Part shown: positions 50,301 to 63,425 of the stretch, one piece after another | Position numbering within the stretch: position 1 is the first letter of the stretch | Layout of the letters: each line of letters opens with the position of its first letter | DNA from: Merzomyia westermanni | Lineage: Eukaryota; Arthropoda; Insecta; Diptera; Tephritidae | Direction of reading: 5' to 3' | Assembly: GCA_949987695.1 (NCBI GenBank) | Contig: OX465289.1 | Span: 188,774,770-188,838,769 of the forward strand | DNA: 64,000 bases | The notes under the pieces: generated by a model | Database searches by the model: none | Told to the model about the DNA's origin: nothing | What the model saw: only the letters and a program-made list of their open reading frames with translations | Position numbers and translations under genes: made by a program

Positions 50301-53300
50301 AGTTTTGCTCCGATTTTCATGGTTTATGTACCATTGGATAGCTGCAGCAATACCCTTTCCAAAAATGTATAGTTTTGCTGGTATATCTCAATTTAAAAAA
50401 ATGCAAACTTTGATAGGTCTACAACGCTCCGTTTAGCCGCAAATCGCGTTTAAAGAAAAGTTAACTTCAAATGGCCATAACTTCCACAGTTTTGCTCCGA
50501 TTTTCATGGTTTATGTACCATTGGATAGCTGCAGCAATACCCTTTCCAAAAATGTATAGTTTTGCTGGTATATCTCAATTTAAAAAAATGCAAACTTTGA
50601 TAGGTCTACAACGCTCCGTTTAGCCGCAAATCGCGTTTAAAGAAAAGCTAACTTCAAATGGCCATAACTTCCACAGTTTTGCTCCGATTTTCATGGTTTA
50701 TGTACCATTGGATAGCTGCAGCAATACCCTTTCCAAAAATGTATAGTTTTGCTGGTATATCTCAATTTAAAAAAATGCAAACTTTGATAGGTCTACAACG
50801 CTCCGTTTAGCCGCAAATCGCGTTTAAAGAAAAGTTAACTTCAAATGGCCATAACTTCCACAGTTTTGCTCCGATTTTCATGGTTTATGTACCATTGGAT
50901 AGCTGCAGCAATACCCTTTCCAAAAATGTATAGTTTTGCTGGTATATCTCAATTTAAAAAAATGCAAACTTTGATAGGTCTACAACGCTCCGTTTAGCCG
51001 CAAATCGCGTTTAAAGAAAAGTTAACTTCAAATGGCCATAACTTCCACAGTTTTGCTCCGATTTTCATGGTTTATGTACCATTGGATAGCTGCAGCAATA
51101 CCCTTTCCAAAAATGTATAGTTTTGCTGGTATATCTCAATTTAAAAAAATGCAAACTTTGATAGGTCTACAACGCTCCGTTTAGCCGCAAATCGCGTTTA
51201 AAGAAAAGCTAACTTCAAATGGCCATAACTTCCACAGTTTTGCTCCGATTTTCATGGTTTATGTACCATTGGATAGCTGCAGCAATACCCTTTCCAAAAA
51301 TGTATAGTTTTGCTGGTATATCTCAATTTAAAAAAATGCAAACTTTGATAGGTCTACAACGCTCCGTTTAGCCGCAAATCGCGTTTAAAGAAAAGTTAAC
51401 TTCAAATGGCCATAACTTCCACAGTTTTGCTCCGATTTTCATGGTTTATGTACCATTGGATAGCTGCAGCAATACCCTTTCCAAAAATGTATAGTTTTGC
51501 TGGTATATCTCAATTTAAAAAAATGCAAACTTTGATAGGTCTACAACGCTCCGTTTAGCCGCAAATCGCGTTTAAAGAAAAGTTAACTTCAAATGGCCAT
51601 AACTTCCACAGTTTTGCTCCGATTTTCATGGTTTATGTACCATTGGATAGCTGCAGCAATACCCTTTCCAAAAATATATAGTTTTGCTGGTATATCTCAA
51701 TTTAAAAAAATGCAAACTTTGATAGGTCTACAACGCTCCGTTTAGCCGCAAATCGCGTTTAAAGAAAAGTTAACTTCAAATGGCCATAACTTCCACAGTT
51801 TTGCTCCGATTTTCATGGTTTATGTACCATTGGATAGCTGCAGCAATACCCTTTCCAAAAATGTATAGCTTTGCTGGTATATCTCAATTTAAAAAAATGC
51901 AAACTTTGATAGGTCTACAACGCTCCGTTTAGCCGCAAATCGCGTTTAAAGAAAAGTTAACTTCAAATGGCCATAACTTCCACAGTTTTGCTCCGATTTT
52001 CATGGTTTATGTACCATTGGATAGCTGCAGCAATACCCTTTCCAAAAATATATAGTTTTGCTGGTATATCTCAATTTAAAAAAATGCAAACTTTGATAGG
52101 TCTACAACGCTCCGTTTAGCCGCAAATCGCGTTTAAAGAAAAGTTAACTTCAAATGGCCATAACTCTCACAGTTTTGCTCCGATTTTCATGGTTTATGTA
52201 CCATTGGATAGCTGCAGCAATACCCTTTCCAAAAATGTATAGTTTTGCTGGTATATCTCAATTTAAAAAAATGCAAACTTTGATAGGTCTACAACGCTCC
52301 GTTTAGCCGCAAATCGCGTTTAAAGAAAAGTTAACTTCAAATGCCCATAACTTCCACAGTTTTGCTCCGATTTTCATGGTTTATGTACCATTGGATAGCT
52401 GCAGCAATACCCTTTCCAAAAATGTATAGTTTTGCTGGTATATCTCAATTTAAAAAAATGCAAACTTTGATAGGTCTACAACGCTCCGTTTAGCCGCAAA
52501 TCGCGTTTAAAGAAAAGTTAAATTCAAATGGCCATAACTTCCACAGTTTTGCTCCGATTTTCATGGTTTATGTACCATTGGATAGCTGCAGCAATACCCT
52601 TTCCAAAAATATATAGTTTTGCTGGTATATCTCAATTTAAAAAAATGCAAACTTTGATAGGTCGACAACGCTCCGTTTAGCCGCAAATCGCGTTTAAAGA
52701 AAAGTTAACTTCAAATGGCCATAACTTCCACAGTTTTGCTCCGATTTTCATGGTTTATGTACCATTGGATAGCTGCAGCAATACCCTTTCCAAAAATGTA
52801 TAGTTTTGCTGGTATATCTCAATTTAAAAAAATGCAAACTTTGATAGGTCTACAACGCTCCGTTTAGCCGCAAATCGCGTTTAAAGAAAAGTTAACTTCA
52901 AATGGCCATAACTTCCACAGTTTTGCTCCGATTTTCATGGTTTATGTACCATTGGATAGCTGCAGCAATACCCTTTCCAAAAATGTATAGTTTTGCTGGT
53001 ATATCTCAATTTAAAAAAATGCAAACTTTGATAGGTCTACAACGCTCCGTTTAGCTGCAAATCGCGTTTAAAGAAAAGTTAACTTCAAATGGCCATAACT
53101 TCCACAGTTTTGCTCCGATTTTCATGGTTTATGTACCATTGGATAGCTGCAGCAATACCCTTTCCAAAAATGTATAGTTTTGCTGGTATATCTCAATTTA
53201 AAAAAATGCAAACTTTGATAGGTCTACAACGCTCCGTTTAGCCGCAAATCGCGTTTAAAGAAAAGTTAAATTCAAATGGCCATAACTTCCACAGTTTTGC

Positions 53301-54261
53301 TCCGATTTTCATGGTTTATGTACCATTGGATAGCTGCAGCAATACCCTTTCCAAAAATGTATAGTTTTGCTGGTATATCTCAATTTAAAAAAATGCAAAC
53401 TTTGATAGGTCTACAACGCTCCGTTTAGCCGCAAATCGCGTTTAAAGAAAAGTTAACTTCAAATGGCCATAACTTCCACAGTTTTGCTCCGATTTTCATG
53501 GTTTATGTACCATTGGATAGCTGCAGCAATACCCTTTCCAAAAATGTATAGTTTTGCTGGTATATCTCAATTTAAAAAAATGCAAACTTTGATAGGTCTA
53601 CAACGCTCCGTTTAGCCGCAAATCGCGTTTAAAGAAAAGTTAACTTCAAATGGCCATAACTTCCACAGTTTTGCTCCGATTTTCATGGTTTATGTACCAT
53701 TGGATAGCTGCAGCAATACCCTTTCCAAAAATGTATAGTTTTGCTGGTATATCTCAATTTAAAAAAATGCAAACTTTGATAGGTCTACAACGCTCCGTTT
53801 AGCCGCAAATCGCGTTTAAAGAAAAGTTAACTTCAAATGGCCATAACTTCCACAGTTTTGCTCCGATTTTCATGGTTTATGTACCATTGGATAGCTGCAG
53901 CAATACCCTTTCCAAAAATATATAGTTTTGCTGGTATATCTCAATTTAAAAAAATGCAAACTTTGATAGGTCTACAACGCTCCGTTTAGCCGCAAATCGC
54001 GTTTAAAGAAAAGTTAACTTCAAATGCCCATAACTTCCACAGTTTTGCTCCGATTTTCATGGTTTATGTACCATTGGATAGCTGCAGCAATACCCTTTCC
54101 AAAAATGTATAGTTTTGCTGGTATATCTCAATTTAAAAAAATGCAAACTTTGATAGGTCTACAACGCTCCGTTTAGCCGCAAATCGCGTTTAAAGAAAAG
54201 TTAACTTCAAATGGCCATAACTTCCACAGTTTTGCTCCGATTTTCATGGTTTATGTACCAT
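47343..54261. repeat. Array segment I: G33A, T127C, T86G units
   Basis: Markers are CCAAAAATATATAG (G33A), AAAAGCTAAC (T127C, breaking the AAGTTAACTT palindrome; at 47468, 49151, 50647 and 51208), TATAGCTTTG (T39C) and GGTCGAC (T86G, a new SalI site; at 47986 and 52661, exactly 25 units apart). GTTAAATTC occurs at 52517 and 53265. The repeated ordering of these markers defines the 11/12-unit higher-order repeat listed separately. Confidence 0.88.
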
Positions 54262-54600
54262 TGGATAGCTGCAGCAATACCCTTTCCAAAAATATATAGT
54301 TTTGCTGGTATATCTCAATTTAAAAAAATGCAAACTTTGATAGGTCTACAACGCTCCGTTTAGCCGCAAATCGCGTTTAAAGAAAAGTTAACTTCAAATG
54401 GCCATAACTCTCACAGTTTTGCTCCGATTTTCATGGTTTATGTACCATTGGATAGCTGCAGCAATGCCCTTTCCAAAAATGTATAGTTTTGCTGGTATAT
54501 CTCAATTTAAAAAAATGCAAACTTTGATAGGTCTACAACGCTCCGTTTAGCCGCAAATCGCGTTTAAAGAAAAGTTAACTTCAAATGCCCATAACTTCCA
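49151..54600. repeat. Higher-order repeat of 11-12 units (2057/2244 bp), three copies
   Basis: Copy 1 markers are T127C at 49151, G33A at 49618, T39C at 49811, G33A again at 49992, ACTCTCAC at 50106 and ATGCCC at 50284. All recur at +2057 (11 x 187): 51208, 51675, 51868, 52049, 52163 and 52341. A third set lies a further 2244 bp (12 units) on, with G33A at 53919 and 54293, ACTCTCAC at 54407 and ATGCCC at 54585, but without T39C or T127C. Copy 1 and copy 2 are therefore a precise tandem duplication; copy 3 is older or recombined. The left edge is set by the unmatched GGAAATCGAG at about 49131. Confidence 0.92.
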
Positions 54601-54635
54601 CAGTTTTGCTCCGATTTTCATGGTTTATGTACCAT

Positions 54636-55944
54636 TGGATAGCTGCAGCAATACCCTTTCCAAAAATGTATAGTTTTGCTGGTATATCTCAATTTAAAAA
54701 AATGCAAACTTTGATAGGTCTACAACGCTCCGTTTAGCCGCAAATTGCGTTTAAAGAAAAGTTAACTTCAAATGGCCATAACTCTCACAGTTTTGCTCCG
54801 ATTTTCATGGTTTATGTACCATTGGATAGCTGCAGCAATACCCTTTCCAAAAATGTATAGTTTTGCTGGTATATCTCAATTTAAAAAAATGCAAACTTTG
54901 ATAGGTCTACAACGCTCCGTTTAGCCGCAAATCGCGTTTATAGAAAAGTTAACTTCAAATGGCCATAACTTCCACAGTTTTGCTCCGATTTTCATGGTTT
55001 ATGTACCATTGGATAGCTGCAGCAATACCCTTTCCAAAAATGTATAGTTTTGCTGGTATATCTCAATTTAAAAAAATGCAAACTTTGATAGGTCTACAAC
55101 GCTCCGTTTAGCCGCAAATCGCGTTTAAAGAAAAGTTAACTTCAAATGCCCATAACTTCCACAGTTTTGCTCCGATTTTCATGGTTTATGTACCATTGGA
55201 TAGCTGCAGCAATACCCTTTCCAAAAATGTATAGTTTTGCTGGTATATCTCAATTTGAAAAAATGCAAACTTTGATAGGTCTACAACGCTCCGTTTAGCC
55301 GCAAATCGCGTTTAAAGAAAAGTTAACTTCAAATGGCCATAACTTTCACAGTTTTGCTCCGATTTTTATGGTTTATGTACCATTGGATAGCTGCAGCAAT
55401 ACCCTTTCCAAAAATGTATAGTTTTGCTGGTATATCTCAATTTAAAAAAATGCAAACTTTGATAGGTCTACAACGCTCCGTTTAGCCGGAAATCGCGTTT
55501 AAAGAAAAGTTAACTTCAAATGGCCATAACTTCCACAGCTTTGCTCCGATTTTCATGGTTTATGTACCATTGGATAGCTGCAGCAATACCCTTTCCAAAA
55601 ATGTATAGTTTTACTGGTATATCTCAATTTAAAAAAATGCAAACTTTGATAGGTCTACAACGCTCCGTTTAGCCGGAAATCGCGTTTAAAGAAAAGTTAA
55701 CTTTAAATGGCCATAACTTCCACAGTTTTGCTCCGATTTTCATGGTTTATGTACCATTGGATAGCTGCAGCAATACCCTTTCCAAAAATGTATAGTTTTG
55801 CTGGTATATCTCAATTTGAAAAAATGCAAACTTTGATAGGTCTACAACGCTCCGTTTAGCCGCAAATCGCGTTTAAAGAAAAGTTAACTTCAAATGGCCA
55901 TAACTCTCACAGTTTTGCTCCGATTTTCATGGTTTATGTACCAT
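54636..55944. repeat. Seven-unit block duplicated 26 units downstream (copy 1)
   Basis: The markers ACTCTCAC 54781, CAATTTGA 55251, GATTTTTA 55361, then C106G, CACAGCTTT with G43A, C106G, a second CAATTTGA and ACTCTCAC 55903 all recur at exactly +4862 bp (26 x 187). This copy has private changes: GTTTATAGAAAA near 54940 and CTTTAAATGG near 55702. Confidence 0.9.
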
Positions 55945-56879
55945 TGGATAGCTGCAGCAATACCCTTTCCAAAAATGTATAGTTTTGCTGGTATATCTCA
56001 ATTTAAAAAAATGCAAACTTTGATAGGTCTACAACGCTCCGTTTAGCCGCGAATCGCGTTTAAAGAAAAGTTAACTTCAAATGGCCATAACTTCCACAGT
56101 TTTGCTCCGATTTTCATGGTTTATGTACCATTGGATAGCTGCAGCAATACCCTTTCCAAAAATGTATAGTTTTACTGGTATATCTCAATTTAAAAAAATG
56201 CAAACTTTGATAGGTCTACAACGCTCCGTTTAGCCGGAAATCGCGTTTAAAGAAAAGTTAACTTCAAATGGCCATAACTTCCACAGTTTTGCTCCGATTT
56301 TCATGGTTTATGTACCATTGGATAGCTGCAGCAATACCCTTTCCAAAAATGTATAGTTTTACTGGTATATCTCAATTTAAAAAAATGCAAGTTTTGATAG
56401 GTCTACAACGCTCCGTTTAGCCGCAAATCGCGTTTAAAGAAAAGTTAACTTCAAATGGCCCTAACTCTCACAGTTTTGCTCCGATTTTCATGGTTTATGT
56501 ACCATTGGATAGCTGCAGCAATACCCTTTCCAAAAATGTATAGTTTTGCTGGTATATCTCAATTTAAAAAAATGCAAACTTTGATAGGTCTACAACGCTC
56601 CGTTTAGCCGCAAATCGCGTTTAAAGAAAAGTTAACTTCAAATGGCCATAACTCTCACAGTTTTGCTCCGGTTTTCATGGTTTATGTACCATTGGATAGC
56701 TGCAGCAATACCCTTTCCAAAAATGTATAGTTTTGCTGGTATATCTCAATTTAAAAAAATGCAAACTTTGATAGGTCTACAACGCTCCGTTTAGCCGCAA
56801 ATCGCGTTTAAAGAAAAGTTAACTTCAAATGCCCATAACTTCCACAGTTTTGCTCCGATTTTCATGGTTTATGTACCAT

Positions 56880-59123
56880 TGGATAGCTGCAGCAATACCC
56901 TTTCCAAAAATGTATAGTTTTGCTGGTATATCTCAATTTAAAAAAATGCAAACTTTGATAGGTCTACAACGCTCCGTTTAGCCGCAAATCGCGTTTAAAG
57001 AAAAGTTAACTTCAAATGGCCATAACTCTCACAGTTTTGCTCCGATTTTCATGGTTTATGTACCATTGGATAGCTGCAGCAATACCCTTTCCAAAAATGT
57101 ATAGTTTTGCTGGTATATCTCAATTTAAAAAAATGCAAACTTTGATAGGTCTACAACGCTCCGTTTAGCCGCAAATCGCGTTTAAAGAAAAGTTAACTTC
57201 AAATGCCCATAACTTCCACAGTTTTGCTCCGATTTTCATGGTTTATGTACCATTGGATAGCTGCAGCAATACCCTTTCCAAAAATGTATAGTTTTGCTGG
57301 TATATCTCAATTTAAAAAAATGCAAACTTTGATAGGTCTACAACGCTCCGTTTAGCCGCAAATCGCGTTTAAAGAAAAGTTAACTTCAAATGGCCATAAC
57401 TTTCACAGTTTTGCTCCGATTTTCATGGTTTATGTACCATTGGATAGCTGCAGCAATACCCTTTCCAAAAATGTATAGTTTTGCTGGTATATCTCAATTT
57501 AAAAAAATGCAAACTTTGATAGGTCTACAACGCTCCGTTTAGCCGCAAATCGCGTTTAAAGAAAAGTTAACTTCAAATGGCCATAACTCTCACAGTTTTG
57601 CTCCGATTTTCATGGTTTATGTACCATTGGATAGCTGCAGCAATACCCTTTCCAAAAATGTATAGTTTTGCTGGTATATCTCAATTTAAAAAAATGCAAA
57701 CTTTGATAGGTCTACAACGCTCCGTTTAGCCGCAAATCGCGTTTAAAGAAAAGTTAACTTCAAATGGCCATAACTTCCACAGTTTTGCTCCGATTTTCAT
57801 GGTTTATGTACCATTGGATAGCTGCAGCAATACCCTTTCCAAAAATGTATAGTTTTGCTGGTATATCTCAATTTAAAAAAATGCAAACTTTGATAGGTCT
57901 ACAACGCTCCGTTTAGCCGCAAATCGCGTTTAAAGAAAAGTTAACTTCAAATGGCCATAACTCTCACAGTTTTGCTCCGATTTTCATGGTTTATGTACCA
58001 TTGGATAGCTGCAGCAATACCCTTTCCAAAAATGTATAGTTTTGCTGGTATATCTCAATTTAAAAAAATGCAAACTTTGATAGGTCTACAACGCTCCGTT
58101 TAGCCGCAAATCGCGTTTAAAGAAAAGTTAACTTCAAATGCCCATAACTTCCACAGTTTTGCTCCGATTTTCATGGTTTATGTACCATTGGATAGCTGCA
58201 GCAATACCCTTTCCAAAAATGTATAGTTTTGCTGGTATATCTCAATTTAAAAAAATGCAAACTTTGATAGGTCTACAACGCTCCGTTTAGCCGCAAATCG
58301 CGTTTAAAGAAAAGTTAACTTCAAATGGCCATAACTTTCACAGTTTTGCTCCGATTTTCATGGTTTATGTACCATTGGATAGCTGCAGCAATACCCTTTC
58401 CAAAAATGTATAGTTTTGCTGGTATATCTCAATTTAAAAAAATGCAAACTTTGATAGGTCTACAACGCTCCGTTTAGCCGCAAATCGCGTTTAAAGAAAA
58501 GTTAACTTCAAATGGCCATAACTCTCACAGTTTTGCTCCGATTTTCATGGTTTATGTACCATTGGATAGCTGCAGCAATACCCTTTCCAAAAATGTATAG
58601 TTTTGCTGGTATATCTCAATTTAAAAAAATGCAAACTTTGATAGGTCTACAACGCTCCGTTTAGCCGCAAATCGCGTTTAAAGAAAAGTTAACTTCAAAT
58701 GGCCATAACTTCCACAGTTTTGCTCCGATTTTCATGGTTTATGTACCATTGGATAGCTGCAGCAATACCCTTTCCAAAAATGTATAGTTTTGCTGGTATA
58801 TCTCAATTTAAAAAAATGCAAACTTTGATAGGTCTACAACGCTCCGTTTAGCCGCAAATCGCGTTTAAAGAAAAGTTAACTTCAAATGGCCATAACTCTC
58901 ACAGTTTTGCTCCGATTTTCATGGTTTATGTACCATTGGATAGCTGCAGCAATACCCTTTCCAAAAATGTATAGTTTTGCTGGTATATCTCAATTTAAAA
59001 AAATGCAAACTTTGATAGGTCTACAACGCTCCGTTTAGCCGCAAATCGCGTTTAAAGAAAAGTTAACTTCAAATGCCCATAACTTCCACAGTTTTGCTCC
59101 GATTTTCATGGTTTATGTACCAT
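56880..59123. repeat. Five-unit higher-order repeat, 935 bp, two full copies plus two units
   Basis: The unit order is ACTCTCAC, ATGCCC/CTTCC, CTTTCAC, ACTCTCAC, ATGGCC/CTTCC. ACTCTC begins at 57025, 57960 and 58895 (935 apart) and, for the fourth member, at 57586 and 58521 (935 apart). The CTTTCAC member is at 57401 and 58336 (935 apart). The third round breaks off after two units. A partial lead-in of ACTCTCAC and ATGCCC units precedes it from about 56506. Confidence 0.92.
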
Positions 59124-59497
59124 TGGATAGCTGCAGCAATACCCTTTCCAAAAATGTATAGTTTTGCTGGTATATCTCAATTTAAAAAAATGCAAACTTT
59201 GATAGGTCTACAACGCTCCGTTTAGCCGCAAATCGCGTTTAAAGAAAAGTTAACTTCAAATGCCCATAACTTCCACAGTTTTGCTCCGATTTTCATGGTT
59301 TATGTACCATTGGATAGCTGCAGCAATACCCTTTCCAAAAATGTATAGTTTTGCTGGTATATCTCAATTTAAAAAAATGCAAACTTTGATAGGTCTACAA
59401 CGCTCCGTTTAGCCGCAAATCGCGTTTAAAGAAAAGTTAACTTCAAATGGCCATAACTCTCACAGTTTTGCTCCGATTTTCATGGTTTATGTACCAT

Positions 59498-60806
59498 TGG
59501 ATAGCTGCAGCAATACCCTTTCCAAAAATGTATAGTTTTGCTGGTATATCTCAATTTAAAAAAATGCAAACTTTGATAGGTCTACAACGCTCCGTTTAGC
59601 CGCAAATCGCGTTTAAAGAAAAGTTAACTTCAAATGGCCATAACTCTCACAGTTTTGCTCCGATTTTCATGGTTTATGTACCATTGGATAGCTGCAGCAA
59701 TACCCTTTCCAAAAATGTATAGTTTTGCTGGTATATCTCAATTTAAAAAAATGCAAACTTTGATAGGTCTACAACGCTCCGTTTAGCCGCAAATCGCGTT
59801 TAAAGAAAAGTTAACTTCAAATGGCCATAACTTCCACAGTTTTGCTCCGATTTTCATGGTTTATGTACCATTGGATAGCTGCAGCAATACCCTTTCCAAA
59901 AATGTATAGTTTTGCTGGTATATCTCAATTTAAAAAAATGCAAACTTTGATAGGTCTACAACGCTCCGTTTAGCCGCAAATCGCGTTTAAAGAAAAGTTA
60001 ACTTCAAATGCCCATAACTTCCACAGTTTTGCTCCGATTTTCATGGTTTATGTACCATTGGATAGCTGCAGCAATACCCTTTCCAAAAATGTATAGTTTT
60101 GCTGGTATATCTCAATTTGAAAAAATGCAAACTTTGATAGGTCTACAACGCTCCGTTTAGCCGCAAATCGCGTTTAAAGAAAAGTTAACTTCAAATGGCC
60201 ATAACTTTCACAGTTTTGCTCCGATTTTTATGGTTTATGTACCATTGGATAGCTGCAGCAATACCCTTTCCAAAAATGTATAGTTTTGCTGGTATATCTC
60301 AATTTAAAAAAATGCAAACTTTGATAGGTCTACAACGCTCCGTTTAGCCGGAAATCGCGTTTAAAGAAAAGTTAACTTCAAATGGCCATAACTTCCACAG
60401 CTTTGCTCCGATTTTCATGGTTTATGTACCATTGGATAGCTGCAGCAATACCCTTTCCAAAAATGTATAGTTTTACTGGTATATCTCAATTTAAAAAAAT
60501 GCAAACTTTGATAGGTCTACAACGCTCCGTTTAGCCGGAAATCGCGTTTAAAGAAAAGTTAACTTCAAATGGCCATAACTTCCACAGTTTTGCTCCGATT
60601 TTCATGGTTTATGTACCATTGGATAGCTGCAGCAATACCCTTTCCAAAAATGTATAGTTTTGCTGGTATATCTCAATTTGAAAAAATGCAAACTTTGATA
60701 GGTCTACAACGCTCCGTTTAGCCGCAAATCGCGTTTAAAGAAAAGTTAACTTCAAATGGCCATAACTCTCACAGTTTTGCTCCGATTTTCATGGTTTATG
60801 TACCAT
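59498..60806. repeat. Seven-unit block duplicated 26 units upstream (copy 2)
   Basis: Partner of 54636-55944. The same ordered markers lie at 59643, 60113, 60223 and on to 60765. It lacks the two private substitutions of the other copy. Units just outside the block on both sides do not match at this offset, so the duplicated stretch is about 1.3 kb, or it is the surviving part of a larger one. Confidence 0.9.
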
Positions 60807-63425
60807 TGGATAGCTGCAGCAATACCCTTTCCAAAAATGTATAGTTTTGCTGGTATATCTCAATTTAAAAAAATGCAAACTTTGATAGGTCTACAACGCT
60901 CCGTTTAGCCGCAAATCGCGTTTAAAGAAAAGTTAACTTCAAATGGCCATAACTCTCACAGTTTTGCTCCGATTTTCATGGTTTATGTACCATTGGATAG
61001 CTGCAGCAATACCCTTTCCAAAAATGTATAGTTTTGCTGGTATATCTCAATTTAAAAAAATGCAAACTTTGATAGGTCTACAACGCTCCGTTTAGCCGCA
61101 AATCGCGTTTAAAGAAAAGTTAACTTCAAATGGCCATAACTTCCACAGTTTTGCTCCGATTTTCATGGTTTATGTACCATTGGATAGCTGCAGCAATACC
61201 CTTTCCAAAAATGTATAGTTTTGCTGGTATATCTCAATTTAAAAAAATGCAAACTTTGATAGGTCTACAACGCTCCGTTTAGCCGCAAATCGCGTTTAAA
61301 GAAAAGTTAACTTCAAATGCCCATAACTTCCACAGTTTTGCTCCGATTTTCATGGTTTATGTACCATTGGATAGCTGCAGCAATACCCTTTCCAAAAATG
61401 TATAGTTTTGCTGGTATATCTCAATTTAAAAAAATGCAAACTTTGATAGGTCTACAACGCTCCGTTTAGCCGCAAATCGCGTTTAAAGAAAAGTTAACTT
61501 CAAATGCCCATAACTTCCACAGTTTTGCTCCGATTTTCATGGTTTATGTACCATTGGATAGCTGCAGCAATACCCTTTCCAAAAATGTATAGTTTTGCTG
61601 GTATATCTCAATTTAAAAAAATGCAAACTTTGATAGGTCTACAACGCTCCGTTTAGCCGCAAATCGCGTTTAAAGAAAAGTTAACTTCAAATGGCCATAA
61701 CTCTCACAGTTTTGCTCCGATTTTCATGGTTTATGTACCATTGGATAGCTGCAGCAATACCCTTTCCAAAAATGTATAGTTTTGCTGGTATATCTCAATT
61801 TAAAAAAATGCAAACTTTGATAGGTCTACAACGCTCCGTTTAGCCGCAAATCGCGTTTAAAGAAAAGTTAACTTCAAATGGCCATAACTCTCACAGTTTT
61901 GCTCCGATTTTCATGGTTTATGTACCATTGGATAGCTGCAGCAATACCCTTTCCAAAAATGTATAGTTTTGCTGGTATATCTCAATTTAAAAAAAATTCA
62001 AACTTTGATAGGTCTACAACGCTCCGTTTAGCCGCAAATCGCGTTTAAAGAAAAGTTAACTTCAAATGCCCATAACTTCCACAGTTTTGCTCCGATTTTC
62101 ATGGTTTATGTACCATTGGATAGCTGCAGCAATACCCTTTCCAAAAATGTATAGTTTTGCTGGTATATCTCAATTTAAAAAAATGCAAACTTTGATAGGT
62201 CTACAACGCTCCGTTTAGCCGCAAATCGCGTTTAAAGAAAAGTTAACTTCAAATGCCCATACCTTCCACAGTTTTGCTCCGATTTTCATGGTTTATGTAC
62301 CATTGGATAGCTGCAGCAATACCCTTTCCAAAAATGTATAGTTTTGCTGGTATATCTCAATTTAAAAAAATGCAAACTTTGATAGGTCTACAACGCTCCG
62401 TTTAGCCGCAAATCGCGTTTAAAGAAAAGTTAACTTCAAATGGCCATAACTCTCACAGTTTTGCTCCGATTTTCATGGTTTATGTACCATTGGATAGCTG
62501 CAGCAATACCCTTTCCAAAAATGTATAGTTTTGCTGGTATATCTCAATTTAAAAAAATGCAAACTTTGATAGGTCTACAACGCTCCGTTTAGCCGCAAAT
62601 CGCGTTTAAAGAAAAGTTAACTTCAAATGCCCATAACTTCCACAGTTTTGCTCCGATTTTCATGGTTTATGTACCATTGGATAGCTGCAGCAATACCCTT
62701 TCCAAAAATGTATAGTTTTGCTGGTATATCTCAATTTAAAAAAATGCAAACTTTGATAGGTCTACAACGCTCCGTTTAGCCGCAAATCGCGTTTAAAGAA
62801 AAGTTAACTTCAAATGCCCATAACTTCCACAGTTTTGCTCCGATTTTCATGGTTTATGTACCATTGGATAGCTGCAGCAATACCCTTTCCAAAAATGTAT
62901 AGTTTTGCTGGTATATCTCAAATTAAAAAAATGCAAACTTTGATAGGTCTACAACGCTCCGTTTAGCCACAAATCGCGTTTAAAGAAAAGTTAACTTCAA
63001 ATGGCCATAACTCTCACAGTTTTGCTCCGATTTTCATGGTTTATGTACCATTGGATAGCTGCAGCAATACCCTTTCCAAAAATGTATAGTTTTGCTGGTA
63101 TATCTCAAATTAAAAAAATGCAAACTTTGATAGGTCTACAACGCTCCGTTTAGCCGCAAATCGCGTTTAAAGAAAAGTTAACTTCAAATGGCCATAACTC
63201 TCACAGTTTTGCTCCGATTTTCATGGTTTATGTACCATTGGATAGCTGCAGCAATACCCTTTCCAAAAATGTATAGTTTTGCTGGTATATCTCAATTTAA
63301 AAAAATGCAAACTTTGATAGGTCTTCAACGCTCCGTTTAGCCGCAAATCGCGTTTAAAGAAAAGTTAACTTCAAATGCCCATAACTTCCACAGTTTTGCT
63401 CCGATTTTCATGGTTTATGTACCAT

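Larger units (their letters stand above)
54262..63425. repeat. Array segment J: T149C+C150T (ACTCTCAC) units
   Basis: Units reading ACTCTCAC alternate with CTTCCAC and CTTTCAC units through most of this segment. The marker is rare to the left (50106, 52163) and absent before that. Near 55251-55900 and again near 60113-60760 a group of rarer types appears: CAATTTGAAAA, GATTTTTATGG, C106G and T156C. CAAATTAAAAAAA occurs in two adjacent units near 62920 and 63107. Near 61990 one unit reads AAAAAAAATTCAAAC, with an extra base and G69T. Confidence 0.9.

Noticed and set aside
47986..52666. 25-unit (4675 bp) higher-order period from the paired GTCGAC sites
   Set aside because: The GTCGAC and adjacent G33A markers match at 25 units, but most nearby markers (T127C, T39C, ATGCCC) do not. 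It is likelier a short copied block than a general period.
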